From Thelephora terrestris (Eukaryota > Basidiomycota > Agaricomycetes > Thelephorales > Thelephoraceae): DNA of 64,000 nucleotides. Shown here in pieces: positions 1 to 12,502 of the stretch. The stretch spans positions 124,001 to 188,000 of the forward strand of contig WIUZ02000013.1 of assembly GCA_015956445.1 (NCBI GenBank), in the 5' to 3' direction. The notes under the pieces were generated by a model that searched no databases, had not been told where the DNA came from, and was given only the letters and a program-made list of their open reading frames with translations. The translations under genes and the position numbers were made by a program. The stretch's first letter is position 1. Every line of letters begins with the position of its first letter.

Positions 1-35
1 GAAAGAAGCTGATCGTGAAAACCGTTTGATAGGTT

Positions 36-2184
36 ATGGCCTACCTCGACCCATGGGATCTTCTTCATCTCGCCCGAGTCTCTAGGTGGTTCAGGGAAAT
101 TCTCTGTACTCTAAAGGCCGCCGGCTTGTGGAGGCAATCGATAAGATCTATCGGCCTGCCACCATGCCCAGATGGCATGACCGAGCCAGCCTACATCGCC
201 TTCGTGTTCGATAGCCAATACTGCGTATGTCGATTCTCTCTTGTTACCTGAGCAGCCCCTCGAATTTACGACCCGGTTTTCTTCTTAGGTATGCGGCAAT
301 TCACCCGCTCCACTCTTGATCCCACAACTCAAGATGAGACTTTGCGCCAAGTGCAAATCAAAGCAGTGCGTATTCCTGCTTGATGATATCCCTCACCTAA
401 CCGCGTTACAATCCAGCGTTCAGTGGTTTAACCCGCGAGCCGTTGCGAAACTCGTGACGCCTTCCAATCTTCAGGTGATCGCTACGAATTTGGTTACACC
501 ATGTGAGTGATGTCATCGACAATGCCGGAACGCAATCAGTATTGAGACATGGTTTGAAAGTCCCCTTGGGAAATGATCACGAGATGAATGCCTTTTACGT
601 CCCAGAGCTCAATTCGAATGCGCTTCGAGTCAGCTCATTTGGCGACCCGTCGATTGCGGTGAACCAGCTCATCAAAGCCGCCGCAGGTGCACAATCGGTA
701 CGTAAAATCAATACGACGCAGAAACCTCATAGACACGAGCCTTTCCTCGTCAGTTTTCTCAATCTCTGTGGGAGTGGTGTCTGGAACGGCAACGGGCGAG
801 GTGAACGCCCATTGACAATCGAGGCGTTTGGTGAAAACTGACCGACTCACAGAGCTTTCCGCCAGCTTTCCTCTCTAGGTTTCTCTCAAGAAATCGTTTC
901 CGCGGAGTGGCCGAATTCGGAACGGCAGCAGTTCGACCAAGCCATCCTCATGGGAGTTCGTGACTGGAGCGATAAATGTCAATCCTCCCTCTTACCCGTT
1001 TCGTTCCTCAACTGATCCTCCCATCAGATTGGAACGAGAATGTTGTCCCCAGACTTTTGCCAATCTTTCGGTCAGTTGAACAGGAGATCGAAAAGCAGAA
1101 GCACATGAAAGACATTGAGGCGCGGCAACAGGAATTTGCGACATGTTCCGCCCAGTTGATCGAAAGATACAAGCCCTTTCTTGACAACGCCGCCTTGAGA
1201 CTTGCACCTCAGGTCCAGAAGTTGCTCTCTGAAGACGACTACAAGACCCCGATAACTCCCGAGAGGTTCTCTTCTATTCACGACGAGCTCGTCTTGTGGG
1301 CCGATCGAGAGCTTGCCCCGACCTACTCTACCATGGCCGATTCGTTCCGTTCCACACATCGCGGCCTCCTATCTCCAAACACGTCCGGCGTTCCTGATCG
1401 CGAGCTGCTGGAAAAGGTGGTAACGATGTTCGGGTGCAAGTCCTGCAAGGCCGTTTTCGACTACAAGTCACACTCGAAGCACGGAAAGGAGTGCCTCAAG
1501 ACCATCCGGGCTCGAGCTGTCGGCTCGAAAGGTTCCGAACCGGCTGGGAAGTACGCGGTCACACTTGCCGTTCGTCTCCTCCGGTTGCTCGAGTTGCCTG
1601 AGGACTCTACACGCGCTTTGGTTGAGGAGACCTTCAGGGAAACGAAGTTCGTTTGTCTGTGCGGCAACCCGAAGTTCAGGAAACAGGTCGGGTTCTTTGA
1701 GTTGGTGCGTCCTGTTTCAACTTTAACACCATTCTTCGGTTTGGCTAACCGTTTATTCCGTTCAAGCTTCAGCACCTCATTTCCGAAAACGACGCCTACG
1801 AAGAGCTTGATAGCAAGGTCCAGCGAGGACTCAAGGGTCCGGATGAGCAATCAATTTGCTGCAAAGTTCCTTTGATCAACGACCACGACCCATCCATCCT
1901 CCCTTCCCTCATCCGACGCTTGGACCCTGGACAACCTCGGTGGAAATTCGAGACGAGATCCGCCAACGGACACGGCCCGAGCAAGCCCCGCCAGGCGTAC
2001 TGCGATCTGTGTTTCCAAGTGACTGGGGTCAGGAAGTTCTTGGGTAATGATAAGGAATTCATGTCATACCATATGGAGGCAAAGTAAGTTCGACCCGTCG
2101 AGTGTCTCGCGGGAGATCAGATCTGAGCGTTACGACGGATGCTGACGTACGCTTTTGTTTAGGCATGGGCGTCCCATAATGTGA
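36..2184 (+). CDS. F-box-type protein with C-terminal zinc-finger-like segment, multi-exon
   Basis: The N-terminus has the agaricomycete F-box pattern: MAYLDPWDLLHLARVSRWF, then a W..S and GLPPCPDGMTEPAYI segment (residues 1-60), which in this family recruits SKP1 in SCF ubiquitin ligases. Exon 1 is about 36-224 (GTATGT donor); exon 2 starts at 289 after TTCTTAG and brings a CAKCKSK cysteine pair. Exons between 320 and 975 are less certain. A long exon ends at 1704 and holds CKSCKAVF...HSKHGKEC; the next runs 1773-2083, and a short last exon (2163-2184) ends the protein HGRPIM. Together the last two exons make a C-x2-C...H-x4-H finger (YCDLCF...YHMEAKH). The start is the first ATG of the F-box. 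The finger suggests nucleic-acid or protein binding, but substrate and partner are unknown. The family is greatly expanded in mushrooms. Confidence 0.75.
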
Positions 2185-3226
2185 TCATAATACCAATTTT
2201 GGGACGACGATGCTGCGAAACGGTAATATATTGGTATTTATTGGTGCTCTGGATCACAAGCTGTCGCGAGGTTATCGCGATTCGGACTCTCTCAGTATTT
2301 AGATACCCGGGCTCTCGAAATGCAAATGTATTTTTGATCTGCAGACTCCGTGGTTCACTCGCAGAGGGGATGCCTGAAAAAGAACGGCATCAGCCTGCGG
2401 CGTCGTACGCGTGTCAACCTTTCGAGCAGGTTCACTCTCTGATGGAGACCGGACGGCAACCTATTGGTATCTTCCATTCCCGCTCGGTGTGGGTCTACCC
2501 CACGAGACACATTCGCAGTGGTTCGGTCATAAACGCGCGACCGTGGGCGCACAGCCTGGCTTTTTGGAAAGGATTCCATGTCTGGTCAAGCCGCATGCAT
2601 AATACATTTCGTGCGTTATTTGTGGAACATCTACTTTGCCCGACAGAGAGTATTTAATATCCTGTCGTCGCGCTCCGAGTCAATCATTCGCCTTGTCAAG
2701 TGAATCGGTTTTGCACCGATATATACGGCTGAATGCCTGACATTCATAAACTGTAAATCAACGCTCTCGGAGGTCCGCTTTTTCTTTCCTGAAGACCGGT
2801 TGGCAGCATCCCGGTGGCGTCGACTCTGTCCGCTGAGCGCTGAATATTGAATGCCGGGACGCGTGGGCATCAAACGATTGAACCTGATGACACAATGCAG
2901 CTAAGAATGTGCCCTCAGGCTTGATATTCTGTCTCATGTGCTACTAAGTATTGTGGTGGCCCCGGGATGGAAGGTAGGAGGAAGAAGACCGGCAGGGAAA
3001 ATAAGTCTACTGGAAGGCGATACATGCTGGCAATGAACGTGGTGAGATGGCAACGCATACATAGAACGATGTGCGGATATGATGGACGGGGTCCTAGGAG
3101 AACAAGAGTGACGAAAAATTCCGTTCAGGGACGAGGGGCCTGTCCGGATCCAAGTTTAGCGCCTCGAGAGGCCGGGCCCGATGGTGCACCAGGCACTACG
3201 TGTTAAGCTTGAAGATGGGACATACG
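2185..3226. other. Intergenic stretch, no gene recognised
   Basis: Short open frames exist on both strands but none shows a recognisable domain or a consistent exon pattern. The stretch separates the F-box gene from the convergent NLR-like gene and must hold both 3' untranslated regions. I see no repeat ends, tRNA or rRNA in it. Confidence 0.5.
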
Positions 3227-6203
3227 TCAGCAAGGATGGGAGGCAGCATCGTGTCTGGAAAACTCACCACTGGAATCTGATTTGCCCGAGTTAGACTGGC
3301 TTTCGATCGCTTGTTCAATTTCTTGGAGGAGTTTTCTGCAGTGCCCTGCGACATTCGCCGCCCCGAGCCTCTCATAGATCTCCAGTGCGGCCAAAACCTC
3401 AGATCTCGCCTCTTCTAGCCTATGTTGCCAAAGCCAAAGCCGAGCCTGTAATTGCATCGCACGACCCAGGCTGTATGCGTTGTCAACCGCGTGGGATTTG
3501 GCTTGTTGAATGTGGGTGTTTGCAGTGCCAGGCTCGCCTTCGAACCAGAATAGCACTGCCATATTGTAATGAATCCAAAATTGTGAATGTTGCCAATTGA
3601 AGAGGGATGCAATTCGGAGGGCTGTCTCGAAATGGTCCAACGCCTTCTCTTTCTCTCCCTTGTCACGATATATCGAGCCAAGGACTTGATGAGATTCGCA
3701 GAGCCGAAATTCTTGGCCTTTCTCCCGGATTAGATCGATCGCACGTGATGCCGCGTTTTCTGCACCGTCGAGTTGTTTGTCCTCAAGCAACAACGCAGCG
3801 AGTTCATTCAAACATTGCGCTTGATTGGTTGTGTCCCCGCGCCGTTCGAGGATTTCCGATGCTTCCACCGCTTGTCGGATTCCTTCCGTGTAAAGTCCAA
3901 GCATCCGATTGACATCGCATAGGAACCTTAATGTTCCAGCAACCTGAGCATCATCCCCCTTCTCCCTCTGGAGTGTTAAAGTGTGGATAAGCAGTCGCTT
4001 TTTTTCTGTGTGATTTCCGACTGATCCAAACAAGGCAGAAAGGTCAAACAAGCATTTGGCCTTAGATTGATGACCATCAGGGAGGTCTTCGATCTTCGAC
4101 CCTAGCAAAGTGTTCCGTGGCTTGTGCCAATAGAGGTGCTTCATAAAGTGACGACAAGCTTTCCAGACATCACGTGTGTTCGGGTTGATTGAAGTAAAGA
4201 CATCGAGCAAATGCTCAACATTTACATCCTCGGACTTTATCCACTCCGCTTCTTGGAATCCGGGTTCATCAGGATCAACGTGAACCGACAACCGGGTGAA
4301 GTAACGATCCTTGGTTGCACAGAGGAGAAGGGAAGATTCCGGATCAAGGGGGCAGAGGTAGTCTCTGATTGGAGCCAACATCGTGATGAACCCGTTGTTT
4401 CGGTGCGTCAAAGAAAGAATGCAGAACTTGTTGAAGGTGTCCTTTCTGTTGGAGGTCGTGGGGAATAACCAGTCGAGGTTTTTCTCGTCGATCCCTTGTG
4501 GAAAGAATGCGACAACTTCGAGGACTTCACGGGCACTGGGGGGGATTATTCGGAGAATTGGGGAAGGGATAAGTTTCCTCAACGTTGCGGAGGCGGCGAG
4601 TCTGTGGGATTTTGATGGAGGGTTAAGTTGGCGGAATGTTGGGGAACCGAGTGAGAGTTCGATCGTTGCAGCCAGACTCTCGTTGTGGTGTGTTGTCTGA
4701 AGTACCTGCACTCGGCGTTCGTCCCACTCCTTGGCCAATTGATCATAATCCCATCCGTTCTGAGAGGCCGTGGTAGCAAGCAGTGTGATTGAGAGCGCGT
4801 GGAAATCTAGTTGCCTCACAAGCTCGCTGATAACGGCTGATCGTCCGCCGTCGGTGTAAATGGCATAGAAGATGTTGCATGCCGATGCCGCCGACAGTGT
4901 GGGGACGACTGGACGCTTGCAGTGCGGGGGGACAGTGGTGATGCGCGAGGTGATCACCAGGCAGATGTTCTCGAAGCGGGTCAATTCCTCCACCACGGCG
5001 TATATCTTCTGGGAATCCGCTCCCTGTGGGTCGAGAATGGATTCAGCATTGTCGAGAAGGAGGATCATTTCCCTCGAGGCCAGGAATGGTCGCAAGAGTG
5101 TCAAATCCTCAGGGTTCTCGATGCCTACACCAATAGCTTGGGAGATCCGGGCGAGAAAATGGAGGTGCGAAGCTGGGAACCTATCGCAGCGGATGAATCG
5201 TCGGTTGTCGCCAAACCGGTCCTTGACGCGATCGTGGTGGAGGACAGCCAGCGCGATGGATGTTTTACCAATGCCCCCCGCACCGATGAGAGCGACGGGT
5301 TCGAGATTTTCGGTGAGACCGACAATCTCCTCGATCAGTTCATCACGTCCAAAACATGCCCTGGGGGGTGGGGGAGGAAATTCTCCCAGAGGAACACTAC
5401 GCAAAGGTAAGCAATGCGCCTCCGATCTTCACAAACACTGACCTGGCATGAGTCTCGGGGACCATCAGCGTCTCGCCGATGACGGATATAAGGCTGTACT
5501 TACTGATTGATGTTGTCCAATGGCATCCTCCGGACTTGCCATCATCTTGCGATGGATATCCGTGACTAGGACGTTGGTATTGATATCCAGTTCGATCTAA
5601 CGGGGGTGTTTATCAGATGCCACACAGGGAGCAGAACTGACTGAACGCACGTTGAAGGTTTGGCGGAGCCTATCGAGGTCCCGATTCCACCTGGCAATCT
5701 TATCTTTGTCGCTATTCGCGTTGAGGGCTTGAGAGGCCACGTTTCGTTTACCCAGCTTGTCAATCTCGCTCTGGATCCCGGCCAGGGTTCTGGAACGAGA
5801 GCTCAGTGAGCGAAATATTCTGCGTACACATTGCTGGCTCAACCCACGTAGTCAACTCCTCAATTGCCTCCAGCACTGACGGGCTGAGATCGCCCAATCG
5901 CCTTCCCTTCAGCCCCCGGTCGAGAATCTTGCAGACATCGGCGCATGCTCGCCCAAGATCGACGAAATCCTCTTGGTTGGCCAATGAGTCCTAGACAAGC
6001 GTGGATCAGAAACTAAGCATCGCAGAGGAAGCGGGGAAACATACCCGAATCATGGTCAGGAGGGCGCCTGCAATCCCAAAAGCGACTTGAGCTGGTGGAA
6101 TGTGGTGGCAGGCATCCCTCGCAAGGCTTATAACTTTGATTGCTGCACTCAACGTCGAGCGAACGCCATGGCGCCCTTTCTGTGTCTGGGAAGTTGAAGC
6201 CAT
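3227..6203 (-). CDS. NLR-like STAND NTPase: N-terminal helical domain, NB-ARC, TPR repeats
   Basis: Five exons read 6203-6045, 5990-5848, 5789-5651, 5596-5504 and 5419-3227, giving about 908 residues. The first four carry a helical N-terminal domain (ASTSQTQKG..., DSLANQEDFVDLGRACADVC) seen in many agaricomycete NLR-like proteins. The large last exon has the NB-ARC ATPase: FGRDEL, Walker A GAGGIGKT near residues 224-231, Walker B-like LLLDNAE near 298-304, and ITSR further on. Its C-terminal third is TPR-like, with repeated helix pairs such as NQAQCLNELAALLLEDKQLD and DKGEKEKALDHFETAL. Exons 1-4 join with clean phases and GT/AG borders; the exon 4-5 join at GGAG/GCG is the least certain. A start at an upstream ATG (to 6380) is possible. 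Such proteins are thought to work as nucleotide-switched sensors of non-self or stress; no ligand can be inferred. Confidence 0.88.
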
Positions 6204-7345
6204 CGTCGATGTTCGTGGTGGCAGTGAGGAAAGGGTGTGCGGTACACGCACTGTGTGGGAAGGCCTGAACCTGATGGGAAGACTCGTGGCGCTCCTCGTG
6301 TAAGCATAGCCTTTCAATAAGGAGAAATTCCAGTAACTTGCCACTTCAGCGTTCATCAAGAAATCCGGAGCGCTGGGCATTGGTTACATAAAGTCGGTGC
6401 TCCTTTTCGAAAACCGCCATCTTGAACTGTAATCCATGGCTACTGGCCGAATGAATCACTGTGGGACGACCAACAGAGTAAGTGACACAACGACTTGTAG
6501 AACCCCGCGGACTTTGGTTTGCTTCCCACCATCACCAAGTACGCCTACGTGGAAAGAGGACGACGATCGGATCTGTTTTCGTCGTCGCGATCATCTACTC
6601 CACGACTGGATTCCCTCCGCTTCAGCATAGGGGGTAGGAGCGCGTTCGCTTCAAGTTGATCAAGGGGATCTAACGGCAATGGCGAACGGCTAGACCAACC
6701 TCCGGTCGTGACTTCTGAACACCCTACACTCTTGAGTGTCCGGCATTTTGAAACGGTTCAGCCCCGGTGTCGGTCCGATACTCCAGAAAGCGAAAGGAAA
6801 TGGCGAGATGGCAGGAAGTGAGGGTGAGAGGACGGGAATTCGAGCAAGTTTCAGCCCCTGGTGTGTTCCTTTTATGTGTCCGAACCCGCTGCGACCCACA
6901 GGCTTTGCAGTCGTACGTTGCAACAGCCTGGCCGTTCCAATCCTCAAAGAAACACCAAGTTTTCCGAGCTCGGTTGCCGAATCTTATGGAGAAGACTCGA
7001 ATTCTCGATAGCCAAGTCGCATCTGGGCACCCCAATAAACTCCAGGCCCTCAAGTCGCACGTACAAGAGGATCCGCTTTACCGATGTGGCTACTCGGGAC
7101 GTTCAAGCTTACGGATCCGTGCCCTCCTCCCCGAAGCGAGGGCGACTGCTTCCTACATTCTCAACAGCTGTCGAGCCCCGCGACGTTCCTGTCACGTTGC
7201 TAGTGATTCATAACGGCCCTCCTCCCTCTCGTTCCGCTATCGAAGATGCCAAGGAGGGTATCGTGGGGGAACGTACTTCCCAGGATATCCTACGAGGGTA
7301 TTTCCCCGGCGCTCCCTCATATGAAGTTCGCTCACATTGGCTATT
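6204..7345. other. Gene-poor stretch between NLR-like gene and F-box fragment
   Basis: It holds the promoter side of the minus-strand NLR-like gene. Several overlapping plus-strand open frames run from about 6736 to 7345, but none matches a family I know and none keeps an exon pattern. The right part may be decayed sequence linked to the F-box fragment that follows. Confidence 0.4.
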
Positions 7346-7610
7346 CGCCTCCTCCAGTCGCTCGAGTTGCCTGAGGACTCTGCGCGCTTTGGTTGAGGAG
7401 ACCTTCCGCGAAACGATGTTTGTTTGTTTGTGCGGCAGCCCAAATTTAGGAAACAAGTCTGGTTCTTTGAGTTGGTGCGTCCTGTTTCCCCGTCAACTCG
7501 GTTCTTCGGTTATGCTAACCGTTCATTCCGTTCAAGCTTCAACACCTGATTTCTGAGAACGAAGCCTACGAAGAGCTCGATAGTAAGGCCCAGCTAGGAC
7601 CTAACATCAG
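7346..7610 (+). pseudogene. Truncated duplicate of the F-box gene (3' part, intron included)
   Basis: This piece closely repeats bases 1576-1838 of the F-box gene: the same LELPEDS / ALVEETFRET / FVCLCG stretch, then the intron starting GTGCGTCCTG, then the start of the next exon (HLISEN.AYEELDSK). The intron is kept, so the copy arose at DNA level and not through mRNA. Indels shift the frame relative to the parent (for example the loss of one base after GACTCTGCGCGC), and neither the F-box nor the last finger is present. Homology stops near 7610. It is best called a dead fragment. Confidence 0.8.
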
Positions 7611-8036
7611 GAAAATGGTCAGTGGTTTCCACACGATTCCAAACAATCAAGTTTGTTCACGCAATTCCATGGCCGAAGCCGGCGATTCCACGCACTTCCA
7701 TCAACTCACCGACACTTCCACGCGCTTCAACGAACGGGGGGAAGAATTCTGTGCGCTTCCATTAAAAACAGACAAACATGGAGGTGCTTGGAGGATGCCT
7801 GCTTGTTGATAAAGTCACATCGAGTTGCATCGATATACCATGCTCCAATCCACACTGAGCCAGTGGAATATGTACTTTAAAATTTGCCAAAAAATGGCCC
7901 ACCTATGCTACAGCCCCATGGCATTAGCTACGGTGCAGTAATCCACGTCCCGCTCGGGCGTTCAATGGCGCGGGCGTCCGCGATCGTGAACGCGTGTCTG
8001 TTAAAACATCCACTCCATCCACCACCACGATTATCC

Positions 8037-11000
8037 ATGCCAGCAACTCGCTCCACCACCAAACGACAACGAGAAACACAGAACTTCCGCCAGAGCATAG
8101 CACGGCAGAACTTTGGTGATTACCACAAGTGCAAGTCATGTGGTGGCCTCTTCTCCCTCTATCACAATGCACACAAGCGGCATGTTCAACTTTGTGAGGC
8201 ACGGAGCAAGAGGCTGAGGGATGAAGAGGCTCAGAGACTGGCAGAGAGATATACTCCAACCCCTGAACCTTACACTCATGTTTCTAGTGCTGAAGACACT
8301 GAGATTGGGCTAGGGGTTGAGTTTCCCATGGAGGTGGTCATGGACCATGGTGTGCCTGTCTTTGAAAACCTATGCTTGTCATTCCTATGCTAACTGACTC
8401 CAGATTATCCCATTCCATTGCCAGCCTTGGATGTGGGTGATGATGCCAAACCACCTCTACAGGGAGGTTCACTGGGAGCAACACCCCAAGGCAATCCCCT
8501 CAATATTGACCCACTGCTTGAAACCACCCCTCCTCCTGGTAAACCAAGGGACACATTTGGTATTGGAACAGCCCCAGAATATGAGGAGTTGGGCTCTCCC
8601 CAGCTTGGTCAGACTCTCATTGTCTACCACCCATTTGCAGGCCACCCTCCAGAGATTGTCAACACAGCAAATCTCACATGGACAAGAGAATTTGACCTCC
8701 CCCCCCCATCAGAAGAGCCATGGGCCCCATTCAAAACTCGTGCTGATTTTGAACAGGCTGAACTCTTCCTTCATCACAACTGCACAGACTCCATGATCAA
8801 TGATCAGCTTCAGCTAAACCAGAGGTCTTCCCCAACTACTCATACCATGAAGAATGCCCATCAGATGCACAAAATCCTTGCTGAGGCCAGTCAGCACCAG
8901 GACACATCATCAGTTTGTTTTTCAGATTTGTTGTGATATTTTCATGGGACTCACTTGGAAGTTTAGTTCAGGAGTGTGGAGATATCTGTCCCATATTCCC
9001 ATGGTGTGAAGAGTGAGGACAGAACCTACACTGTCTTCTTTCGTCCTGCAATGGAGGCAATCTTGGATGTCATTGAGGATCCTGACCTTCACCCATCATT
9101 CACATTTTATCCTGAGCGCCATTATGTCCTCAACCCAACAACTTGAAAGCCTATGCGTGTGTGGACTGATATCCACACAGGTGATGATTGGTGGGAACTA
9201 CAGGTACATTTTTCTCTGATTCAGTGATAAATCTGTACTGAGTTCAGTAGGATAGGATAGGGCCTGAGAAGGTTGTAGTTCAAATGACCTTATACTCAGA
9301 TGCCTCTAGGTTGGACAAACTTTCAAGGAAAAAGGTTTGGGGTGTATGGGCATGGATTGGAAATATCCCAAAACATATGCGAATGAGAGCTTCAGGGAAA
9401 GGTAGTGCGATTCTCCTTGGCTTCCTTCCAGAGGTTTGTTTACAATCCTACTCTCTGCTTGTATGTTAAACCCTTTTCAGGTCCCTGGGAAGCAGGGTGA
9501 TAATTCTTCTGCCCTTGCTGACCATCGAACATATGTGTACCATTCAGGTATCCTTGAGATGCTAAGATCAGCAATTCCTGCTGCAGGCAGAGAGGGTTTT
9601 ATCTTTGATGATGGAAGTGCATCTGGCTGTGCTGCACAGCTGGTCCTTTCAATCCTTTCAGTGGATTACGATGAGGCGTGAGTCATACTCTGACCAGCAA
9701 TCCCATGATCCTTTCACTGAATTATCCAAGTTCAAGGGCTGCTTCAATATTGGGATCCCAATCTGAATGGGTATGCCCAATATGCCTTGTTCCTCATGAC
9801 TTCCTCTGGGACCTCTCAGAGGTCATTTATCCTCTACGAAGTCGAGATGGAACCCTCAGGCTTATTGAGAAAGCTGAAGGCTGCAGCACCAAAGCAGGAG
9901 CTTATCAAGTCCTTTTGGATCAGTCAATCAGGAACATTCCAGTATTTCTTCATACTTGCAAGGGTTTTAGATGTCTGACTTTCATCTCAGAATACATTCC
10001 TCAACCACTTTAGCCTCCATTTGGTGGTTTACAGCACATTCTGTGCAGATGTCCTTCATCAAATTGAGCAGGGTATCTGGGGCCAACATGTCTGGAAGAT
10101 GATCAAATCAGGATATTTATCACATGTGGAACTACAGGTCCTGGATAACAAGTGAGTCAATTTGTTGAGAAATTCCAAAGATCCCTTTTTGATCAATGTG
10201 CATTAGCTTCAAAAGGCTCCCTCCATATTCTGATATCCATCACTTTCCAAATGGGGTATCAGACTTGTCAGGCATAACTGGAAAAGAGCAGGGCACTATC
10301 CTTCGTGTAAGCTCCAAATTTCTTGGCCAAGGCTGACAGTCATTAATATTTTGAAGTACATATCCCCCCTGATGCTTGGAGTCTGCGATGATCACAACAC
10401 AGATGATCTGCTTATCCCAGCTCTCAGGGCACTTGCCTGTGTTCTTACCCTTGCAAGGTTTCATGTTCATACATCAAAGACATTGTTGCTGTTAAGGCAC
10501 CAGATCCAACAGTTTGGACAACTTGCAAAGGTATGTCTTCAGCCTGATAGCAACTGGGATTTGGATATTGAATTCTGTCATTAGAAAATTCGTGAATCTG
10601 AAGCCCATAGAAACACCAAAGAGCTCTCATTCAACTGGCCCAAAATGCATTCTCTGACACACCTTGTTGAGAGCATTTGCAGGAGAGGTGTTATCTCAGG
10701 CTCTAGTACTGATCGTGGAGAGGCCCTTCACCCTCAGAATCGGAAGGACTGGGGCCGGTCAAACAAGCAGGCATCAGCCCAAAGCCAGGTCAGTTGGTTC
10801 TTTTGTTTCTCATTACTTAGTTAAGTAATTCTGTTGACAGATGTTGCGCATGTCACATGAGCGTGGGACAATACAGCAGATTCGATCTGAGGTGGATGGA
10901 TATGACAAATCTCAGTTATTGGGTAAGGGTGCCATTGCCGGTGCACCATCTAACCCCACAGAGCCAAGGGTTTTTCTATGTTCTCAAGTCAGGAGAAGCC

Positions 11001-11585
11001 TCACAGCCAGTGCATATGGGGCTATCCTATCTGAGAACCTTGGCATCAAGGATTTTGTTACTCCCCTCTCCGACCTTCTGCAGGGCAAGATGAGGCCTAA
11101 TGCAAGATTTAATCAAGTAGGTTGTTAGTTTTGTTGTTACCTTCACATTACTGATCTAATAGGTCAAAATGTTCTCTTCATGCCGAGTCTCCTATCTATG
11201 CCAAGAGACTGGTATTCTCCAGCAGGAGATTTTCCATGTCACATCAAAATGGCAAAACAGTGGCCCTCGATATGATTCAGTCATCATCCAAGGACAGCAG
11301 AGATCAAATTTTTTCTTTGCTGAAGTGCGTGGCCTCTTTTCTGTCTTAGTTGGTGACACAACATTTGGGGTGGCAATTGTCAAACCCTTCACTCAGAAAA
11401 CCAGAAACAAGGTCACTGGTTATATTGAACTGGAGGCAGCTAAGGAGGGCAGTTTTGAGTTCTGTTTCATTGAGAGTATTATCAGAACTGTTCACATTCT
11501 TCCACCAACCCCACACAACCCCTGGTCTGTAGTTCAAGACCTTACTGATGGTGATATCTACCTCAGAATTTCTCACCTTAAATAG
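8037..11585 (+). pseudogene. Plavaka-like DNA transposase, degenerate
   Basis: Exons spread over 3.5 kb show the layout of fungal Plavaka-type transposases. There is an N-terminal zinc-finger-like segment (CKSCGGLFSLYHNAHKRHVQLC), a proline-rich linker, then TYTVFFRPAMEAILDVIEDP, PERHYVLNPTT, RVWTDIHTGDDWWELQ, GVWAWIGNIPKHMR and LLGFLPE. After that come DFLWDLSEVIYPLRSR, SIRNIPVFLHTCKGFRC, ALHPQNRKDWGRSNKQA, and a C-terminal domain with GPRYDSVIIQ and FSVLVGDTTFG. The in-frame TGA at 9144-9146 between NPTT and KPMRVW shows decay; at least some other junctions also need introns. Start is the ATG before PATRSTTKRQ. It acts in cut-and-paste transposition in the family; this copy looks inactive. 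The family name is from recalled motifs and needs a profile search. Confidence 0.7.
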
Positions 11586-11660
11586 CTACAAATAGATGCA
11601 GGTGGACAGACATAAATTGTCCAGAACATGGTATTCCTCAACTTTCCATAACAACACCTG

Positions 11661-12262
11661 GACTTATCCCCTTATTGCTAAGGTCTCAAAATTTAGGAAT
11701 CAATTCAAAGTATGTGGTTTCTCTCCTAAAATACCGAAAAAGGCTATCAGGGTACAATATTTAAATAAGTCATGTGACATGGTCAATCAGCGGCTGATGG
11801 CTGAGAGTGTGGCAGACACATGCTCTTGTAGACTTATCTCCTTATTGCTAAGGCCTATAAATTTGGGAATCAACTCAGGGCATGTGGTTTCTCTCCTAAA
11901 ATACAAAAAAAAGCTATCAGGGTACCGTATTTAAATAAGTCATGTGACATGGCTGGTGGGTGAGGGCATGGCAGACCCATGCTCTTGTGGACTTATCCCC
12001 TTATTGCTAAGGTCTATAAATTTGGAAATCAATTCATAGTGTGTGGTTTCTCTCCTAAAACACCAAAAAAAGCTATCAGGGTACAATATTTAAATAAGTC
12101 ATGTGACATGATCAATCAATAGCTGATGGCTGCGAGCGTAGTAGAGCTATGCTCTTGTGGTCTTATCTCCTTATTCCTAAGGTTCAAAAATTTGGGAATC
12201 AAGTCATTTTATGTGGTTTCTCTCCTAGAATACAAAAAACCGCTATCAGGGTACAGTATTGA
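11661..12262 (+). repeat. Tandem repeat, four units of about 160-170 bp
   Basis: Four successive units start near 11661, 11831, 11990 and 12160. Each begins (G)ACTTATCYCCTTATT.CTAAGG, continues through a TGTGGTTTCTCTCCTA block, and ends around GCTATCAGGGTACARTATT(TAAATAAGTCATGTGACATG). Unit spacing is 170, 159 and 170 bases. The array lies directly behind the Plavaka-like transposase frame, so it may be the subterminal repeat region of that element; that link is inferred from position only. Confidence 0.85.
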
Positions 12263-12502
12263 ATGGTACAATATTGAACGATGTGCAGCAGTGGAGACTG
12301 ATGGTACAAAGATCCCTTCCTAATGTGAAAAGAAGTCCTCGCAGTGCAAAACATAGGGATCTTTCAGAACAGCAGGAACTTCTGATCCAACAACTCCTCA
12401 AGAGAGTTTCTCTCACTAAGATTGAAGGTTACAACGCATAATAATTTTTGAGCTAGTATATAAACAAAGTCACCCCTCACCTTCCTAGTCACCCCCACTA
12501 TT

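Noticed and set aside
7884-8036. N-terminal extension of the Plavaka-like transposase upstream of 8037
   Set aside because: The extra residues do not resemble the family start, and the ATG at 8037 directly precedes the basic and zinc-finger-like segment.
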